64,000 bases of DNA, taken from assembly GCA_037957365.1 (NCBI GenBank), contig JARHVA010001923.1, forward strand, positions 1,480,001 through 1,544,000. The letters are read 5' to 3'. Under the pieces are notes generated by a model. It saw nothing but the letters and a program-made list of their open reading frames with translations. It searched no databases and was not told the origin of the DNA. Below, in pieces: positions 26,348-38,200 of the stretch (its first letter is position 1; the number at the start of each line of letters is the position of its first letter). Source of the stretch: Torreya grandis (taxonomy: Eukaryota > Streptophyta > Pinopsida > Cupressales > Taxaceae). A program made the position numbers and the translations under genes.

Positions 26348-28701
26348 TTTTGGATAATTACTAGTATTTATGGGATCCATACCCCATATTAATACTGAGA
26401 TTACATAACAAACTACGATAAAATGGCATGGCCCAAAAGAACCAAGTACAATGAATAGACACAATGCTAAAATCCACCAAAAAACAAGCCTACCTACTAC
26501 CCAAATGCCAATATCAAACATCAACTTGTGGGAAAGTAATCTAAAAGATTAACTATCTTTCCTTTTTAACCTTTTTTCATTTTTACCTCCTACCACAATT
26601 CTTACTCAAAATTTACCACAACTAATTATTTATCTAGATTATGTGTTTCCAAATTTCCATTTTTAGATAAATCCTTGTTTGACTCTAAGCTTTTAGACTC
26701 ATTTCCTCTCTTTACTCCCTCAACTAACTGCTTCAAAGGGGAATTTTGAAAATTTTCTTTTCTATCACCTTTTCATTAGGCACTTATTTAGAAAAAATAA
26801 GTTTTTATCCTCTCTTATTATCTCTAAAATCTATATCTTATGTTTATAAATCTCTAAAAATTACTTCAACCACTACTAACAGCTCTGGTGTACTCCATTT
26901 GCTTGATTTGGACTTTTCTCCCTTTGTTTTCATCACTTGTAGATGTCCTTGGGGACAAGAAGTCTAAAGATGACCTGGTACTTTAAAGTTGTAGAATCTA
27001 AAATTTGTATTCTCATAATCTAGAACTTGAATATGATGAAATTTTCCATATTTTAAAATGATTTTATCTAGGACCCCTTTGCTTAAATCAATCTCTACAC
27101 AAATTCTGGCATAGGTGCATGACCCTGTAGTAGACCTTTCATGATCATTATTTAAGAATGACCCTAAAGTATTAGTTATTTCTTTATAATCATGCCAAAA
27201 ATGTAAATGTAGATTAGGAAGATGAACCCAAACTATATTCTTAGTGATTAAAAGAGTGATAGGGTTAAAATCTAGAGACTAGGGAGTGATAAATAAGCTC
27301 ACATTGCCCCAAAACTAAGGGCCTTCTAAAAGACATTTCTGATAATCGTACTAATCATAGAAGTAGAAAACAAAAAAACCTTTATAGCATATAGAAATTT
27401 TATAGTGATTTTACCATGTCTCATGAAACCATTTATATAAATTAGTCTAAAAAGGCCATAGACCATTAAATCTATAGATAACTACATCCTTAGCTAGAGA
27501 ATGAAAATAATCATCCACATCCTCATTCAAAATCTCCATAGAAGGAACCTCCTTTGCTTGATCAAAAATATAGGAATGAGGATGAGGAGAGAATTTCACT
27601 AAATTTGGAATGGAAGAGACATTTATGACCATATCTTTGAAGGATGCAGGGTTGGGATTAGAAGTTTGTTTTAACCTAGCCATCCATCCCTACAATCTGA
27701 AATCTATGGAGATGATTGAGTCTTTTCCTAATGAATAGTAAGACAAAAGTAAAAAAAAATCTAATTACTTACCCTAATATAGTAAACACTAAAAGTCAAT
27801 TGTAACCTCTAAAGAGGCCTCCAACCTCTATTTTATATCTATCACATCATCTCTCCCTTTTACCCAAAAATGTTTTGTTAGCCATGATAGAGAGCACACC
27901 ATTAATTGACATCCTAGTTTCTTAGTTTTTGGATTCTTCTATTCAAATATTTTGTCAAACACTTTACCTTCATCCTCTAGAACCATAGGTTTATGCATTA
28001 TCAATCCTTCTTTTTGATCAATTCATGATTCCCAACATTTTTTGACCATCCTAAATATTCTACCATTATTGACTCAACCTCATGCTACATTGGCATGAGT
28101 TTTTCCTTCCTATATTTATTTGATTTGCATAGTATCTTTCTATATCCCAATATGACAATCTCTCCCAATCCCTTATCAAAACCTGTGTAGTGTGTATCAC
28201 TAGGTAAAGGCTTTTTCTCCTACACAATCACCACCACCAATGAGAAGGCTCCATTTTTGTACTCATTGCTAACCCTAGAATATTTAAATTTGACCATAGA
28301 TTTACTCACAATACAAAGAACAATATCATTAGTCCTATGAACCCCAACATAGGCATTACACTTACAAATGGACTCAAGTGTAAACTTCACTTACTATGAG
28401 CAATCATTGAATTCTATAGTGATTTTACTGTAAAGCTATGTATGCCAAATCAAACCCTATACTTAAATATTCTATAAATCCCATTTTTAACCTAGCATAA
28501 ATTTTGACTCTACTTTCTTACATGGAGAGGAATAAATGAAGTAGATCGACAAACACCACATGATTTGAATCCTTTTTAATGATCTCTATTATCTCTTCTA
28601 CCATTATAGTACATTCTATCATTTACTATCCTATTTATTATTCTTGATTAGTTTAAAAAAAATTATTGTAAATAAAAGTTCAAAAGACCAATGCCTAAAT
28701 C
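26348..28701 (-). mobile_element. ORF1-only LINE-like insertion in element B gag (2.35 kb)
   Basis: The 19-mer AAGAACACATCAAGTCTTT occurs exactly at 26329-26347 and 28702-28720, and the gag frame continues across it. This is a target duplication of non-LTR type. The first insert bases after the left duplicate are TTTT, so on the minus strand the insert ends in a short A tail joined to the duplicate's AAA. Inside, on the minus strand, lies a DUF4283/zinc-knuckle ORF1 (27683 to about 26930), then a Lys-rich stretch, then about 180 bases of tail. I see no endonuclease or RT (ORF2). It may be an internally deleted LINE, a 'half-LINE' family comparable to mammalian HAL1, or a retrocopied DUF4283 transcript. 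Confidence 0.75.
26930..27683 (-). pseudogene. DUF4283 / CCHC zinc-knuckle LINE ORF1-like gene, decayed
   Basis: ATG 27683 opens MARLKQTSNPNPASFKD. The hallmark DUF4283 sequence follows: VVIYRFNGLWP, LYKWFHETW, KGFFVFYFYD, CLLEGP-FWGN, then VWVHLPNLHLHFWHDY, TYARICVEIDLSKG and FKVPGH-TSCP. The last is the site of the CX2CX4HX4C knuckle, where two of the cysteines are now lost (NFKVPGHL). One frame is kept throughout with stops at W/Q-type positions, the first at about 27447. In plants this domain pair is the nucleic-acid-binding ORF1 of L1-type LINEs or a related stand-alone gene. It lies antisense to the gag it interrupts. Confidence 0.8.
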
Positions 28702-29690
28702 AAGAACACATCAAGTCTTTCAAGGATTCTCGAATATTAATGAATGTCATCCATGAGTATTTTACATGTAGGATTTTCCCATTTACTGTATAGGATTATG
28801 ATTATGATTGGTATCTTAACTTGCAGTAAAGTTCCATCACATCATGGAGTGAATGCCAAAATAATTTTATTACACAATTCAGGGAGGTTACCAATCCAAG
28901 TCTGGTATATCAATATTTTACCAGTATGAAGAGGGAGACTAATGAGTCAATCTAGTCCAATATAATATTTTATAATATGTACACTCAATTTAATGCCATG
29001 TATAATCTAGACATATATCTAACACCTGAGACATACAAGAATGCTCCAGACCTAATCACTATAGTGTTTTTACAAAGAGCTGACATAACTAATACTTTAG
29101 CATTGGCATATCAAGAAGATATTAATATTGAAAAGCATCTTGATCTACATTTTAATCCTAGAATTCAAGGTGTTAAATGTTTAATAATAGCTTCCCATCT
29201 TTTAATATACTATCATATGTTAACTATAATGTCCCTACATTCGACCAAAATTAGTTATACACTCTACTTCCCTTGATGTATAAAGTAATGAACTAGAATT
29301 ATGGGTTCCTAAATAATCAAGAACAAAGGAATGGCCCTTAGTAGAACTATTAAAATCAACATTCAGATCACACCAATACAATAATCATTTAGGGTGTTGA
29401 ATCTACCAAAGCTAATTTGGATTCTATACAAATAATGGTCCAAAAGTTGAGCAATTACTTCTTGAATATGTATAAAAGTATAGGTAATAACACCAATCAA
29501 AATTATAAATAGAATTTTGTCTTTCCATGATATAACAAGACTCTCAATAGGCCCACCAACATGCATAATAACAATAGTCTAATAAGCTATTAGAAATTAA
29601 TATCATGGAGATAACTCTATCTAATTGGTGTAGGGTTCACAACACTTCACAACATGGAGAATTATACTATGTCAAGTTTTATGTATCCTT
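28702..29690 (+). pseudogene. gag: Ty3/gypsy gag, C-terminal part (element B)
   Basis: After the target duplicate, gag resumes with TCRIFPFTV, DWYLNL and SSITSW, the conserved core of the gag capsid domain. It continues with TQFREVTNPSLVYQYF and MKRETNESI, then NMYTQFNAMY and LALAYQEDINIEKHL to about 29170. Near 29630-29680, WCRVHNTSQHGELYYVKF has the spacing of the H/C zinc motif that ends gag in related plant elements, with its last cysteine replaced by tyrosine. Stops (TAG, TAA) and at least one frame change are present. Confidence 0.65.
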
Positions 29691-30099
29691 TGAAATATTT
29701 TAGAGGAAAATGATTAGACAAGACCAAATGATGAATCCTCTATATCTCCCTCAATAATCTATCCTTTCAAGTTTAGCTATGGTCTTTGAAACTTATGAGT
29801 TTCCCTTCCCCAATGAAGATGACAACATTCTTGAGGATAAGTCTAATGAATTACAAGCATTCCAATAGTTTAACAGGAACAATTTAAATCTAACGAACAT
29901 ACAACCTCTCACCACTTCTACTCTTCCCAATAATATAATTATTTCCCCAAATCCTAAAGCTGATAATTATCCTCCTCCCATAAAAGGGAATGATTAACCT
30001 CAGATTAAAGAAGAGCAGAGCAAGGCAGGATATAACATTGTTGAGGATATGAAGAAGATCAAGGACAACATCACTTTTCATGAACTAGCACAAATCACA

Positions 30100-30615
30100 G
30101 AGCATAAAGAGCTCTTATGGAAGTCTATCACATGCAAGTCTATTATAAAAAGGTCCAAAATAGCTAATATAAATGTTATATAAAAAAGCAATCCAGAGGT
30201 CCCCCCTTTCTTGCTAACCATCCAAGCATTTGGTAAGAACATACATAATTGTTTGGTAGATTCTAAAGATTTAGCAATGGTGATGCCAACCTCTATTTTC
30301 CAAAAGCTTGGGTTGACCCTAAGTCCATCCAAGAGGAATCTTTTACAACTAGATAAAATAATAGTGCCTATTTTGGGAGAAATTAATGATGAAAAAATCT
30401 AGGTTGCATTAGAACCTTGAGTACAGATGATTATTGACATGATAATAATAGATATTCCTAAGGGGTATGGGATACTATAGAGCAAAGATTGGTCAAAGAT
30501 GCTCAATGGATACCTTTACATAGAATTCTCTCATATTTGTTTGCCATGGAGGGGTATTACCAACCATATCAAGATCGATCGATAGCCAAGGATGAAATAT
30601 TCTATTACATAGTAC
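30100..30615 (+). pseudogene. Retrotransposon aspartic protease domain (element B)
   Basis: In one long frame, PPFLLTIQAFGKNIHNCLVD is followed by SKDLAMVMPTSIFQKLGL. This corresponds to the active-site region usually written DSGAS-NVMP. The catalytic Asp codon (30259-30261) is kept, but the next glycine is lysine. Downstream PIYGEI-like (PILGEINDEK), IIIDIPKGYGIL, SKDWSKMLNGYLY and CLPWRGITNHIKIDR match the conserved 'LLSRDWS' tail of plant gypsy proteases. Several stops break the frame. It would have cleaved the Gag-Pol polyprotein. Confidence 0.72.
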
Positions 30616-30699
30616 AATATTGCTAACAAAGAAATAAGTTACAAGTCTCCTAGCCCTATAATTTATACATTTATTATGAAGCATAAAACACATGAAGAA

Positions 30700-31140
30700 G
30701 TGGATGGCCCTTACCAATTATGGACCCTCCATTTCGATGGAGTAAGATCTAAGAAAGGAACATGTGTTGGTATCTAATTGGTTTATCCATAAGGACAGAA
30801 ATACTTTGTAGAATACAAGCTCCAATTTCCATACACCAATAATAGGGTAAAGTATGAAGCCCTGATATTGGGATTGGAGTTTGTCCTAAAAAATAATGTC
30901 AAGGAATTGTTGGTATATGGAGAATCATATCTCATGATAAACCAAGCCAAGAATAACTATCAATATAAATTATCATATTTAAATAAGTACAATAATAGAG
31001 CTTGGGATTTAATCAAGTCATTTGAGGCTTTAAATATAGTGGCCATTTCAAGGGAACAAAACCAAGCTATTGAATCAATGGAAAATTCAAAAACAAATTT
31101 GGCACTTCTACAAGAGTCAAAAGTACATAAGTTATCCATT
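30700..31140 (+). pseudogene. RNase H domain located before RT (element B)
   Basis: WTLHFDGVRSKKGTCVG opens an RNase H fold. YFVEYKLQFPYTNN, VKYEALILGLEFVLKNNVKE and LLVYGESYLMINQ follow, then the IKSFEALNIVAISREQN tail. The first acidic residue (FDG) and the YEAL glutamate are present. The usual GDS aspartate is replaced by glutamate (codon 30922-30924). The domain is in the same frame as the protease, and RT follows about 300 bases downstream. In Tat-type elements an extra RNase H usually lies after the RT-RNase H pair, so its position before RT stands out, though I believe some plant elements share it. Confidence 0.7.
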
Positions 31141-31429
31141 TAATTGGTACCTTATATATTAGTGCCAGAAAATATTGAAAATTTTCAAATGTTTGATGAT
31201 GACCAACAAATCATCCAATTTCTAATCAATTCAGGATAGTTCAAGTCCCAGATAATTGATGACGAGGAAAGAATCCATAGGTGACATGAAAAATTGGATA
31301 AAGAGGATGTCATCAAACTGATGAAAAATCATCTCCCACTAGGGATGGTCACCTTAGAAAGAGCCTTTGATATAAAGCCTTAAGTGAAGCAACAAAGATA
31401 GGTCAAGGTTAATAAGTTTGAGTTCAACT

Positions 31430-32560
31430 CAAAAGATTTGAGTGATGAAAGAAAATCACATATCATAAATATAAATTTAATCTACACTCTAGATGAAAGG
31501 AAAAGGGTCAAGGAATTGATCATTAGGTATAAATATGTAATTAAATGGACCTATGATGATGAGAGGATTTTCAATCCTAGAGTCATTACCCATACAATTC
31601 CACTCAAGTTGGACCATAAGCTATGTAGGTAGAGGTAAAGACTAGTTAATATTATTATGGAACCATTTATATAGAAATAATTAGAGAAGTTGCTAAGTTC
31701 TCAAATAGTCTTTCCTATCAGTCATTTAACTTGGGTGGCTAATCTAGTTCTAGTAAAAAAGAAGTGCAAGTAAAACAAACTATGTGTTGACTTTAGAAAC
31801 CTTAACAAGGATTTTGAGAAAAATAATTATCCTCTACCCTCCTTAGATGAGGTGTGAGTGGTTATATAATGATGTCTTTCTTAGATGGATTTTAGTGATA
31901 TAATCAAGTGTTAGTGGAATTAGAGGATAAGCTGAAAATAATATTTACTAGAAAATGGGGAACTTATGCATAAAAGCAAACATTATTTAGGTTGATCAAT
32001 GTTGGATCTGCTTTTCAAAGATTGATGGATATGAATTTTATGGACTGATAGGTAAATGCATAATTATATATATGGATAACCTCATTATTTTATCTAAAAA
32101 TAGATCTGATCATATCGACCATCTTCAATCCATTTTTGAAAGGTGCAGGAAGTTTGGTATCTCATTGAACCCCAAGCAGAGTATATTTTCCATTATTAAA
32201 GGTAAGTTTTTAGGCCACATTATCAAAAAATATGGGATCACCATTGATGTAGATATAATTTATGTAATTTCAAAAATAATGTTCCCAAATAGTAAAAATA
32301 AGTTGAAGTCCTTCTTTGGGAAGATTAATTTCATGAGAAAATTCATATCAAGGTTTGCAAAAATTGTTAGACCCCTGAATGCAATACTAAAATATGATGC
32401 TAAAGTGGAATGGACACCTAAAGATAATATGTCATTCCAAGACATTATGAAGGCTATATCAGAGGCCCTAATGCTGGTGAGCCTAGACTTTACTAAGGAC
32501 TTCTTCCTATACTCATTCAGTTCAGAGCATACCATTACTACTATAATCATGTAAAAGAAG
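31430..32560 (+). pseudogene. Ty3/gypsy reverse transcriptase (element B)
   Basis: The leader (YKYVIKWTYDDERIFNPRVI, THTIPLKL) matches the segment before gypsy RT. Then come TWVANLVLVKK, KLCVDFRNLNK, NYPLPSLDEV, a frameshift region near 31.86-32.05 kb, and NLIILSKNRSDHIDHL, IFERCRKFGISLNPKQSIF, GKFLGHIIKKYGI and FFGKINFMRKFI. The catalytic YxDD reads Tyr-Met-Asp-Asn at 32069-32080, so the second metal-binding Asp is lost (a G-to-A change would do it). The RT cannot be active even apart from its stops. Confidence 0.85.
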
Positions 32561-32860
32561 GATGAAAGAAAACATCCCATCACTTTTATGAGCAATAACT
32601 TATAAGATTTAGAATTCAAATAATATCTAATTGACAAGTAGATTTTCTCCCTTATCAAAGTAGTTACTAATTTTAGGCACTACATGCTCTGAAACAAGAC
32701 CATTGCTATTGTACCATATCCTATTATCAATCTTACGCTAGGATAGAATGAGTCAGGAGAGAATAGGGGAAAATGGATGGAAATATTACAAGAGTTTGAT
32801 ATTTATATTAAACTCACCAAGATCAGTAGAGGATAAGTTATTATTTAGTTGATGACTAAA
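32480..32860 (+). pseudogene. Second RNase H domain, after RT (element B)
   Basis: SLDFTKDFFLYSFSSEHTI, then HPITFMSN, FSLIKVVTNFRHYML and KWMEILQEFDIYIKL, match the RNase H that normally follows gypsy RT. TAA and TAG stops interrupt it from about 32552. Together with the upstream domain, this element had RNase H folds on both sides of RT. Confidence 0.7.
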
Positions 32861-32999
32861 CTAGACCCATACATCACCATCAAAGAAGTCTATCAAACAC
32901 AATTTTTCCAAGAGGATTGGTATTTAGGTATTCCATTCTTATTCACTAAAACATGTCCCTATGAACTTAAGATAGAGAAAAAAGAGCCTTGAGGCTCAA

Positions 33000-34190
33000 A
33001 ATTGTTAATTATATGATCATTTAGGGAATTATCTATAGGAAAAAATATGAAGGAATTTATTTAAGATGTGTGTCACATGAAGAAGCCCAGGAGATTATAG
33101 AAAATTTGCATCAAAAAATTGGAAGTGGCCATCCATATGACAATACCACAACCCATAAAATACTCAAAATGGGATATTATTAGCCAACAGTCTTCAAGGA
33201 TGCTCACTTCCATGTAAGAACATGCCATGAATGTTAGGTCTTGGAAAAAAGAGAGGTGTACATAATAAATCCCTTATAACTTGTGATTGAGGGTAAGTTA
33301 TTTGCCCAATGGGGATTATATTTCATTGATGTAATCAACCCAAATTATTTATATGGACACAAATTTGTGCTCACCACTAGAAATTATTACACTAGATAGA
33401 CTAAGGCAGTAGCCACCAAGAATTCAAGAACATAAGATGTGATTAGTTTCCTTGAAGAACATATCACAACCAAGTTTTGTACCCCTATTTACTTGGTTTG
33501 TAATAATGGGCTAGCATTTCAATCAGCTAAGTTTAGAGAATGGGCCCATGATAATCAGATCACAATTAGATCATATTCCAATCACTACCCTCAAGGGAAT
33601 GAATTGATTGAATCAACCAATAAGAACCTCATTGATGTTATCAATAAATTTTATATGAATAAGCTTAGAGAGTGGCATCTCTTACTAAAATAAACAATCT
33701 GGGTAGATCAAAATTAGTATAAACAAGCCCTTAAAGCTTTACCATATATACTAGTTTATGGGAAACAATCAGTGTTCCCAATCATGTTGAAGTTGAAAAC
33801 ATTAATTTATGCAAGAATACATGGAACCCAATGAAAGGATTGAGTCCATATTGTTGGATATCATAGAGATGAAAGACTCCAAGACTAAATCTCTATAAAA
33901 CTTTATTAGGCATTAATATTTAGTCAAAATATAGCTTGATAAGAGAGCAAAATCTAAAGCATTCAAGATTTCTAACCTGGTGCTTCTATGGGACAAATTC
34001 CATGAAAATAAAGGAATGTATGACAAGTTTACCCCACTATGGATAGGGCCTTATCATATCTCTGAGATATTGGGTAAAAATTCTTTCTATTTGAAGGACT
34101 TCTAAGGTAATTTATTAATATATTTGGTCGATGGATAGTTTTTGAAGCATTAATTCATGGTTGTTCCATCTAGAGAGGCCTCTAGGTAAT
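33000..34190 (+). pseudogene. Ty3/gypsy integrase (element B)
   Basis: The zinc-binding part is NLHQKIGSGHPYDNTTTHKI, MGYY, DAHFHVRTCHEC. The catalytic core follows: GLYFIDVINPNYLYGHKFVL, ISFLEEHITTKFCTPIYLVC, then NNGLAFQ and SNHYPQGNELIESTNKN. The core's second Asp (normally DNG) is asparagine, and the last Glu is kept. The end (LWIGPYHISEILGKNSFYLK, DG-FLKH) matches the C-terminal domain that closes gypsy integrases. Stops in frame are TAG, TAA and TGA. No chromodomain is seen. Confidence 0.82.
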
Positions 34191-35236
34191 AATGAATATT
34201 CTAGTAGAAGTAGGGGTAGGTTATATTTTATTTGTTTTAGTTAATTTACTTCTTTCAATTATTTTTTTCATTAAAATAATTCATGCTTCTAGATTATCCA
34301 TTTTTTACTTTTTGTAGTTTACTTTGCTCAATCTTGTGGTTTGTCTTAGGTAGTTTCTCACTTTAAAGAATATTTTTCCTTTTGATTTTATGAAAATCTA
34401 ATTTATCACTCCTAGTATAATCAAGCAATATCCTAGGCATTTTGAATCCAACTTGACTTGGTGAGTGTGACACCTTGTACATTATAATTACTAATCCATG
34501 TGAGTAATGAGAGAGTTAATCATGACAATGTTATGAAGCAAATGATTTCACTAGGTATATGAAATTTGTTCCCATAGATCCATGAAATTTTATAAATCTT
34601 TTCTTATCTCCTTGGGTCAAATGCACATTAAATTCTAATACTTATTTGAGGTAATAAAAATTTATGTGATTAAAGTTGACATGGACATTTTTATGAACCT
34701 AATTATACCAAAACCAACTCAAGGTGGTCACGTTCATTCTTTCTTCCATTCTAAAAAAATAAAAGATAAAAGAAAATAGGTAAAATCCAAAAGTTTATAA
34801 ATAAAATAAAAAGGAATTAAAATCCTACATGATGAAATAAGATCAATGTATCATGAATCATTGAAATATATGATAGGAGGAAGAAAAGGGTGATTAAAGG
34901 TATCTCTATCAGGGCTATGGATGCCTAGATGGTAGCAGAGTAATGCCCAAGTTTCCCAAATTTTATTTTATCTTAATTCCCAATCAAAATGAAACCTACA
35001 AATCATATCATGTCTTTGATAAAATCCACATACAAGGAGAAAAGATATCACTTAGACACACAATGGTCTAAGGTATGGGTAAAATAAGGATGTTGTATTG
35101 AGTTATTAGGAGTCTCTTTCATATTTGTAGTTTAATAATTTATTTTATAGTATAGCTCATGATTGATATTGGGGTTGATAAACCATAGATTATGGGTTCT
35201 TGAAACTCAAGAGTATTTAGCCCTATGATTCACCAT
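34191..35236. other. Non-coding region between integrase and right terminal repeat
   Basis: No frame is conserved. A purine tract (ATAGGAGGAAGAAAAGGGTGA, about 34872-34892) looks like a polypurine tract but lies some 345 bases before the start of the right repeat. Either it is unrelated or the true LTR start has decayed beyond recognition. Confidence 0.45.
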
Positions 35237-38200
35237 TTATTGTATTCAACACACCCCACCTTGGATTTTCTTTGAAAACTGGGGACCCCATTTGTTTTTA
35301 GAAGGTTTAATTATTATTTGGGATATTTAGGTGTGTTTAGATGGTTTTATTATCTATGGAAATTGTATGTTTTAAACATTAAACCACTATTGGGTACACT
35401 TGTTTTCTCCTACAACCCATTTCCATTAGGACTTATAGAAATAATTGATTAAAAGAAAATTTAGAAGTTTTCTATGTATGATAGGTATTTAGGTTTGCTT
35501 ATTTAGGTTATTTTATTTGGATTTAATTATTTAGATTCATTTTATTTATCATTACGAACATTTTGGGTCTTCAATAAATTTTAGTCTCTAGGAACTTTTT
35601 GGTCTTTGGCATTTTAGTTTTTAAAAACTTTTCAGTTAGGAACTTTGTTTCAAATTTTGTTTTGGCTAGTAGATTCTTGTTCGATAACCTTCCTTTAGAT
35701 CACTTCATTCAAAAACACTCCTTTGGATAATATTATTTTACACCTCTTGTGCAACAACTTTACTTTAGGAAACTTTGGTCTTTAGAAGGTTTTGATCTTT
35801 TGGGAATTTCTCTTTAACAACTTTCATTCAAAAAAATTTGGTCGAGAACTTTATCTATATCAACTTCCTCTCAATTGATAATCTCCCTGAAGAAAATTTA
35901 GTTTTCAAAAAAATTCTATTCAGTGACTTTCCCTAATAAATCTTCTTGAATGAATCTCTTAAAAGAATATTTTGGTCTTTAGGGTCTTTTGTTTGGAACT
36001 CTAGGCTCACCGTATCACATCATTCAAACCAAATGTAAATGTCGACCCCCCTCCCCCCTTGACTAAACCATATAGTGACAAGTTTCAAAGAGAATATAAT
36101 TTTTTCCTCCCATGAATGAGCGAACATCCTACAAGGTATGCCCACTAGGTCTAGGTGATCAAGTTTGAATTTAATGAAGGTGATGAGCTCTTAGATATTG
36201 GTGATTAATGGTGCACTAACTAAACATGAATGCTAAAAAACTATAACATCAATCCATTAACCAAGATCACATAAAATTATTTCCATTTATCTCAAGTGCA
36301 CATAAAATTCTATAATTTCAAAAGCCCTAGTTATGTCTAAAACAAGCTATAATTTTTGTAATAGAGTTCTAGCCACCATTTTCAAGAGCACGAACCTTAC
36401 TAGCATTGATAACCAATGATGGCAACTTCATCTCGATCATATAGGGGAGCTCAAGAACCATGTATATTATCCATTAAATATTCATAATAATATATGGATA
36501 CATTTTTTGATGCAATAGTATTTATGGGTCTCTACACCAATTACTCAACTTTATGGAAGGCTATAGACAATGTCAATGCATTCACTTGTGATAAAGGCAT
36601 ATATATAGAAGAAAAAAAAGTTGTAGCTAATTTATTTCCTTAAAATTCAAAGTAATCCACTATGCATCAACTAATTTTGAATTCATGCCATGCATTGACT
36701 TATTATGAGACGTATTCTTTGAAGGAAGAATTGCAGATGTTGACTTCCTACACTATGTTAGCAACAACAACATCATTGCATATATATCAAGTGATTTTTA
36801 AGAGTAATTTATGTTTATGCATCCCAAACACTAATTTCTATTTTCATAATGTGGTTCATTAGAAGAATAACACTAATGTATAATAAGCAATGAGGAAATG
36901 GATTCTCCTAGGAAAGACTTTCACACACAAGGAAACTATCAATAACCTTGTGCCGATCACCCTATTATAGATGGGAATTCATGTTGGCATAACACTATTA
37001 AATTTATTTTTTATCCATCCAAGTATTCATTTCATTCATTTATAATGGGTACCACTGCTTGACCTACTCATCACCTCAAATTTTACCTCTATAGTCGAGG
37101 AAATTATCAGCACCCACCTACAAGAATTGATGCTAAAAAAATAAAGGAGGACCCAAGGTGGAAAATTATATATAATGTCACATATTTTGGATGAAATCAT
37201 GGGGAATTTATATAGACATAATGGGGATCTATGAGATATAAACCCTGAGTACATCAAGAATAGAATCTATGACTTCTACTCATTCATCCATATCTATGTG
37301 TATATGAGGAATATTTCCAAAATTATAGAGTATTTGTATACTCAAAATTGGATGTAAATTCATGGAAAACCTATAGCCAATATATCTAAGTGCATCTCCA
37401 ATACACTCATAATTTTTTGTGATTATTATCTATACCTAGTCTATATTATTATCATGGTTATTGGAAATAAGGTTGACCCTCTTCATCTCCCCAAATTCAT
37501 CCCAAACAAAGTTGCAAGTAATAAATTACCTTCTAATTATGGAATGGGATATATGAGGACATGACCAAGATCAAGAAGAGTACCTTCCATGGCTCCCATG
37601 TCACAATTGGGAGGATGGAATACACATATTAGAGGCACTTCATAGAGGCTAGTAATACAAGGAAGGCATACACTTTAGCTAATCTACCCCACAGGGATTG
37701 GGACCCCCATAGTAAAACGCAATAAAATATTCATAATTTATGAATCCCTTATAATCATGAGCCTTTTGATCATGAATTATTATTCTTCAATGCAAAATAT
37801 TATTCAAAACTCAAGTAAAGGGTTGAGACTACTAGCCTAAGTGAAGACTTATTGAGGGTAATCCAAGAAAATCCCTCCCTTATACTTGGGAAAGATAAAT
37901 TTAGGATCCTACCACCAAGGGGATGGCCATCATATAATTTTTGGAGTAGTATACCTTTCTCATAGTCACAAGACCAAATACAAGACCCTTAACATCTAAC
38001 CACTCTGATGACATCTCCATAATAAGAGCAAGAGCAAGGTGTAGGGGAGATATTAGCTACTACAATGCAAGAGGAATAAGAGGTTTATTAAGTTTAAATG
38101 TCTATTATTAAACCAAGGAAGGTAAAATAATAACTATTTGAAGAATCAATTTAAATAGAGGCCAACACTATGGGGATGAAAGAGGTAATCATATGCCTAG

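Noticed and set aside
34872..34892. Polypurine tract of element B
   Set aside because: The composition fits, but it is about 345 bases from the start of the right terminal repeat, and no homology to the left repeat begins after it.
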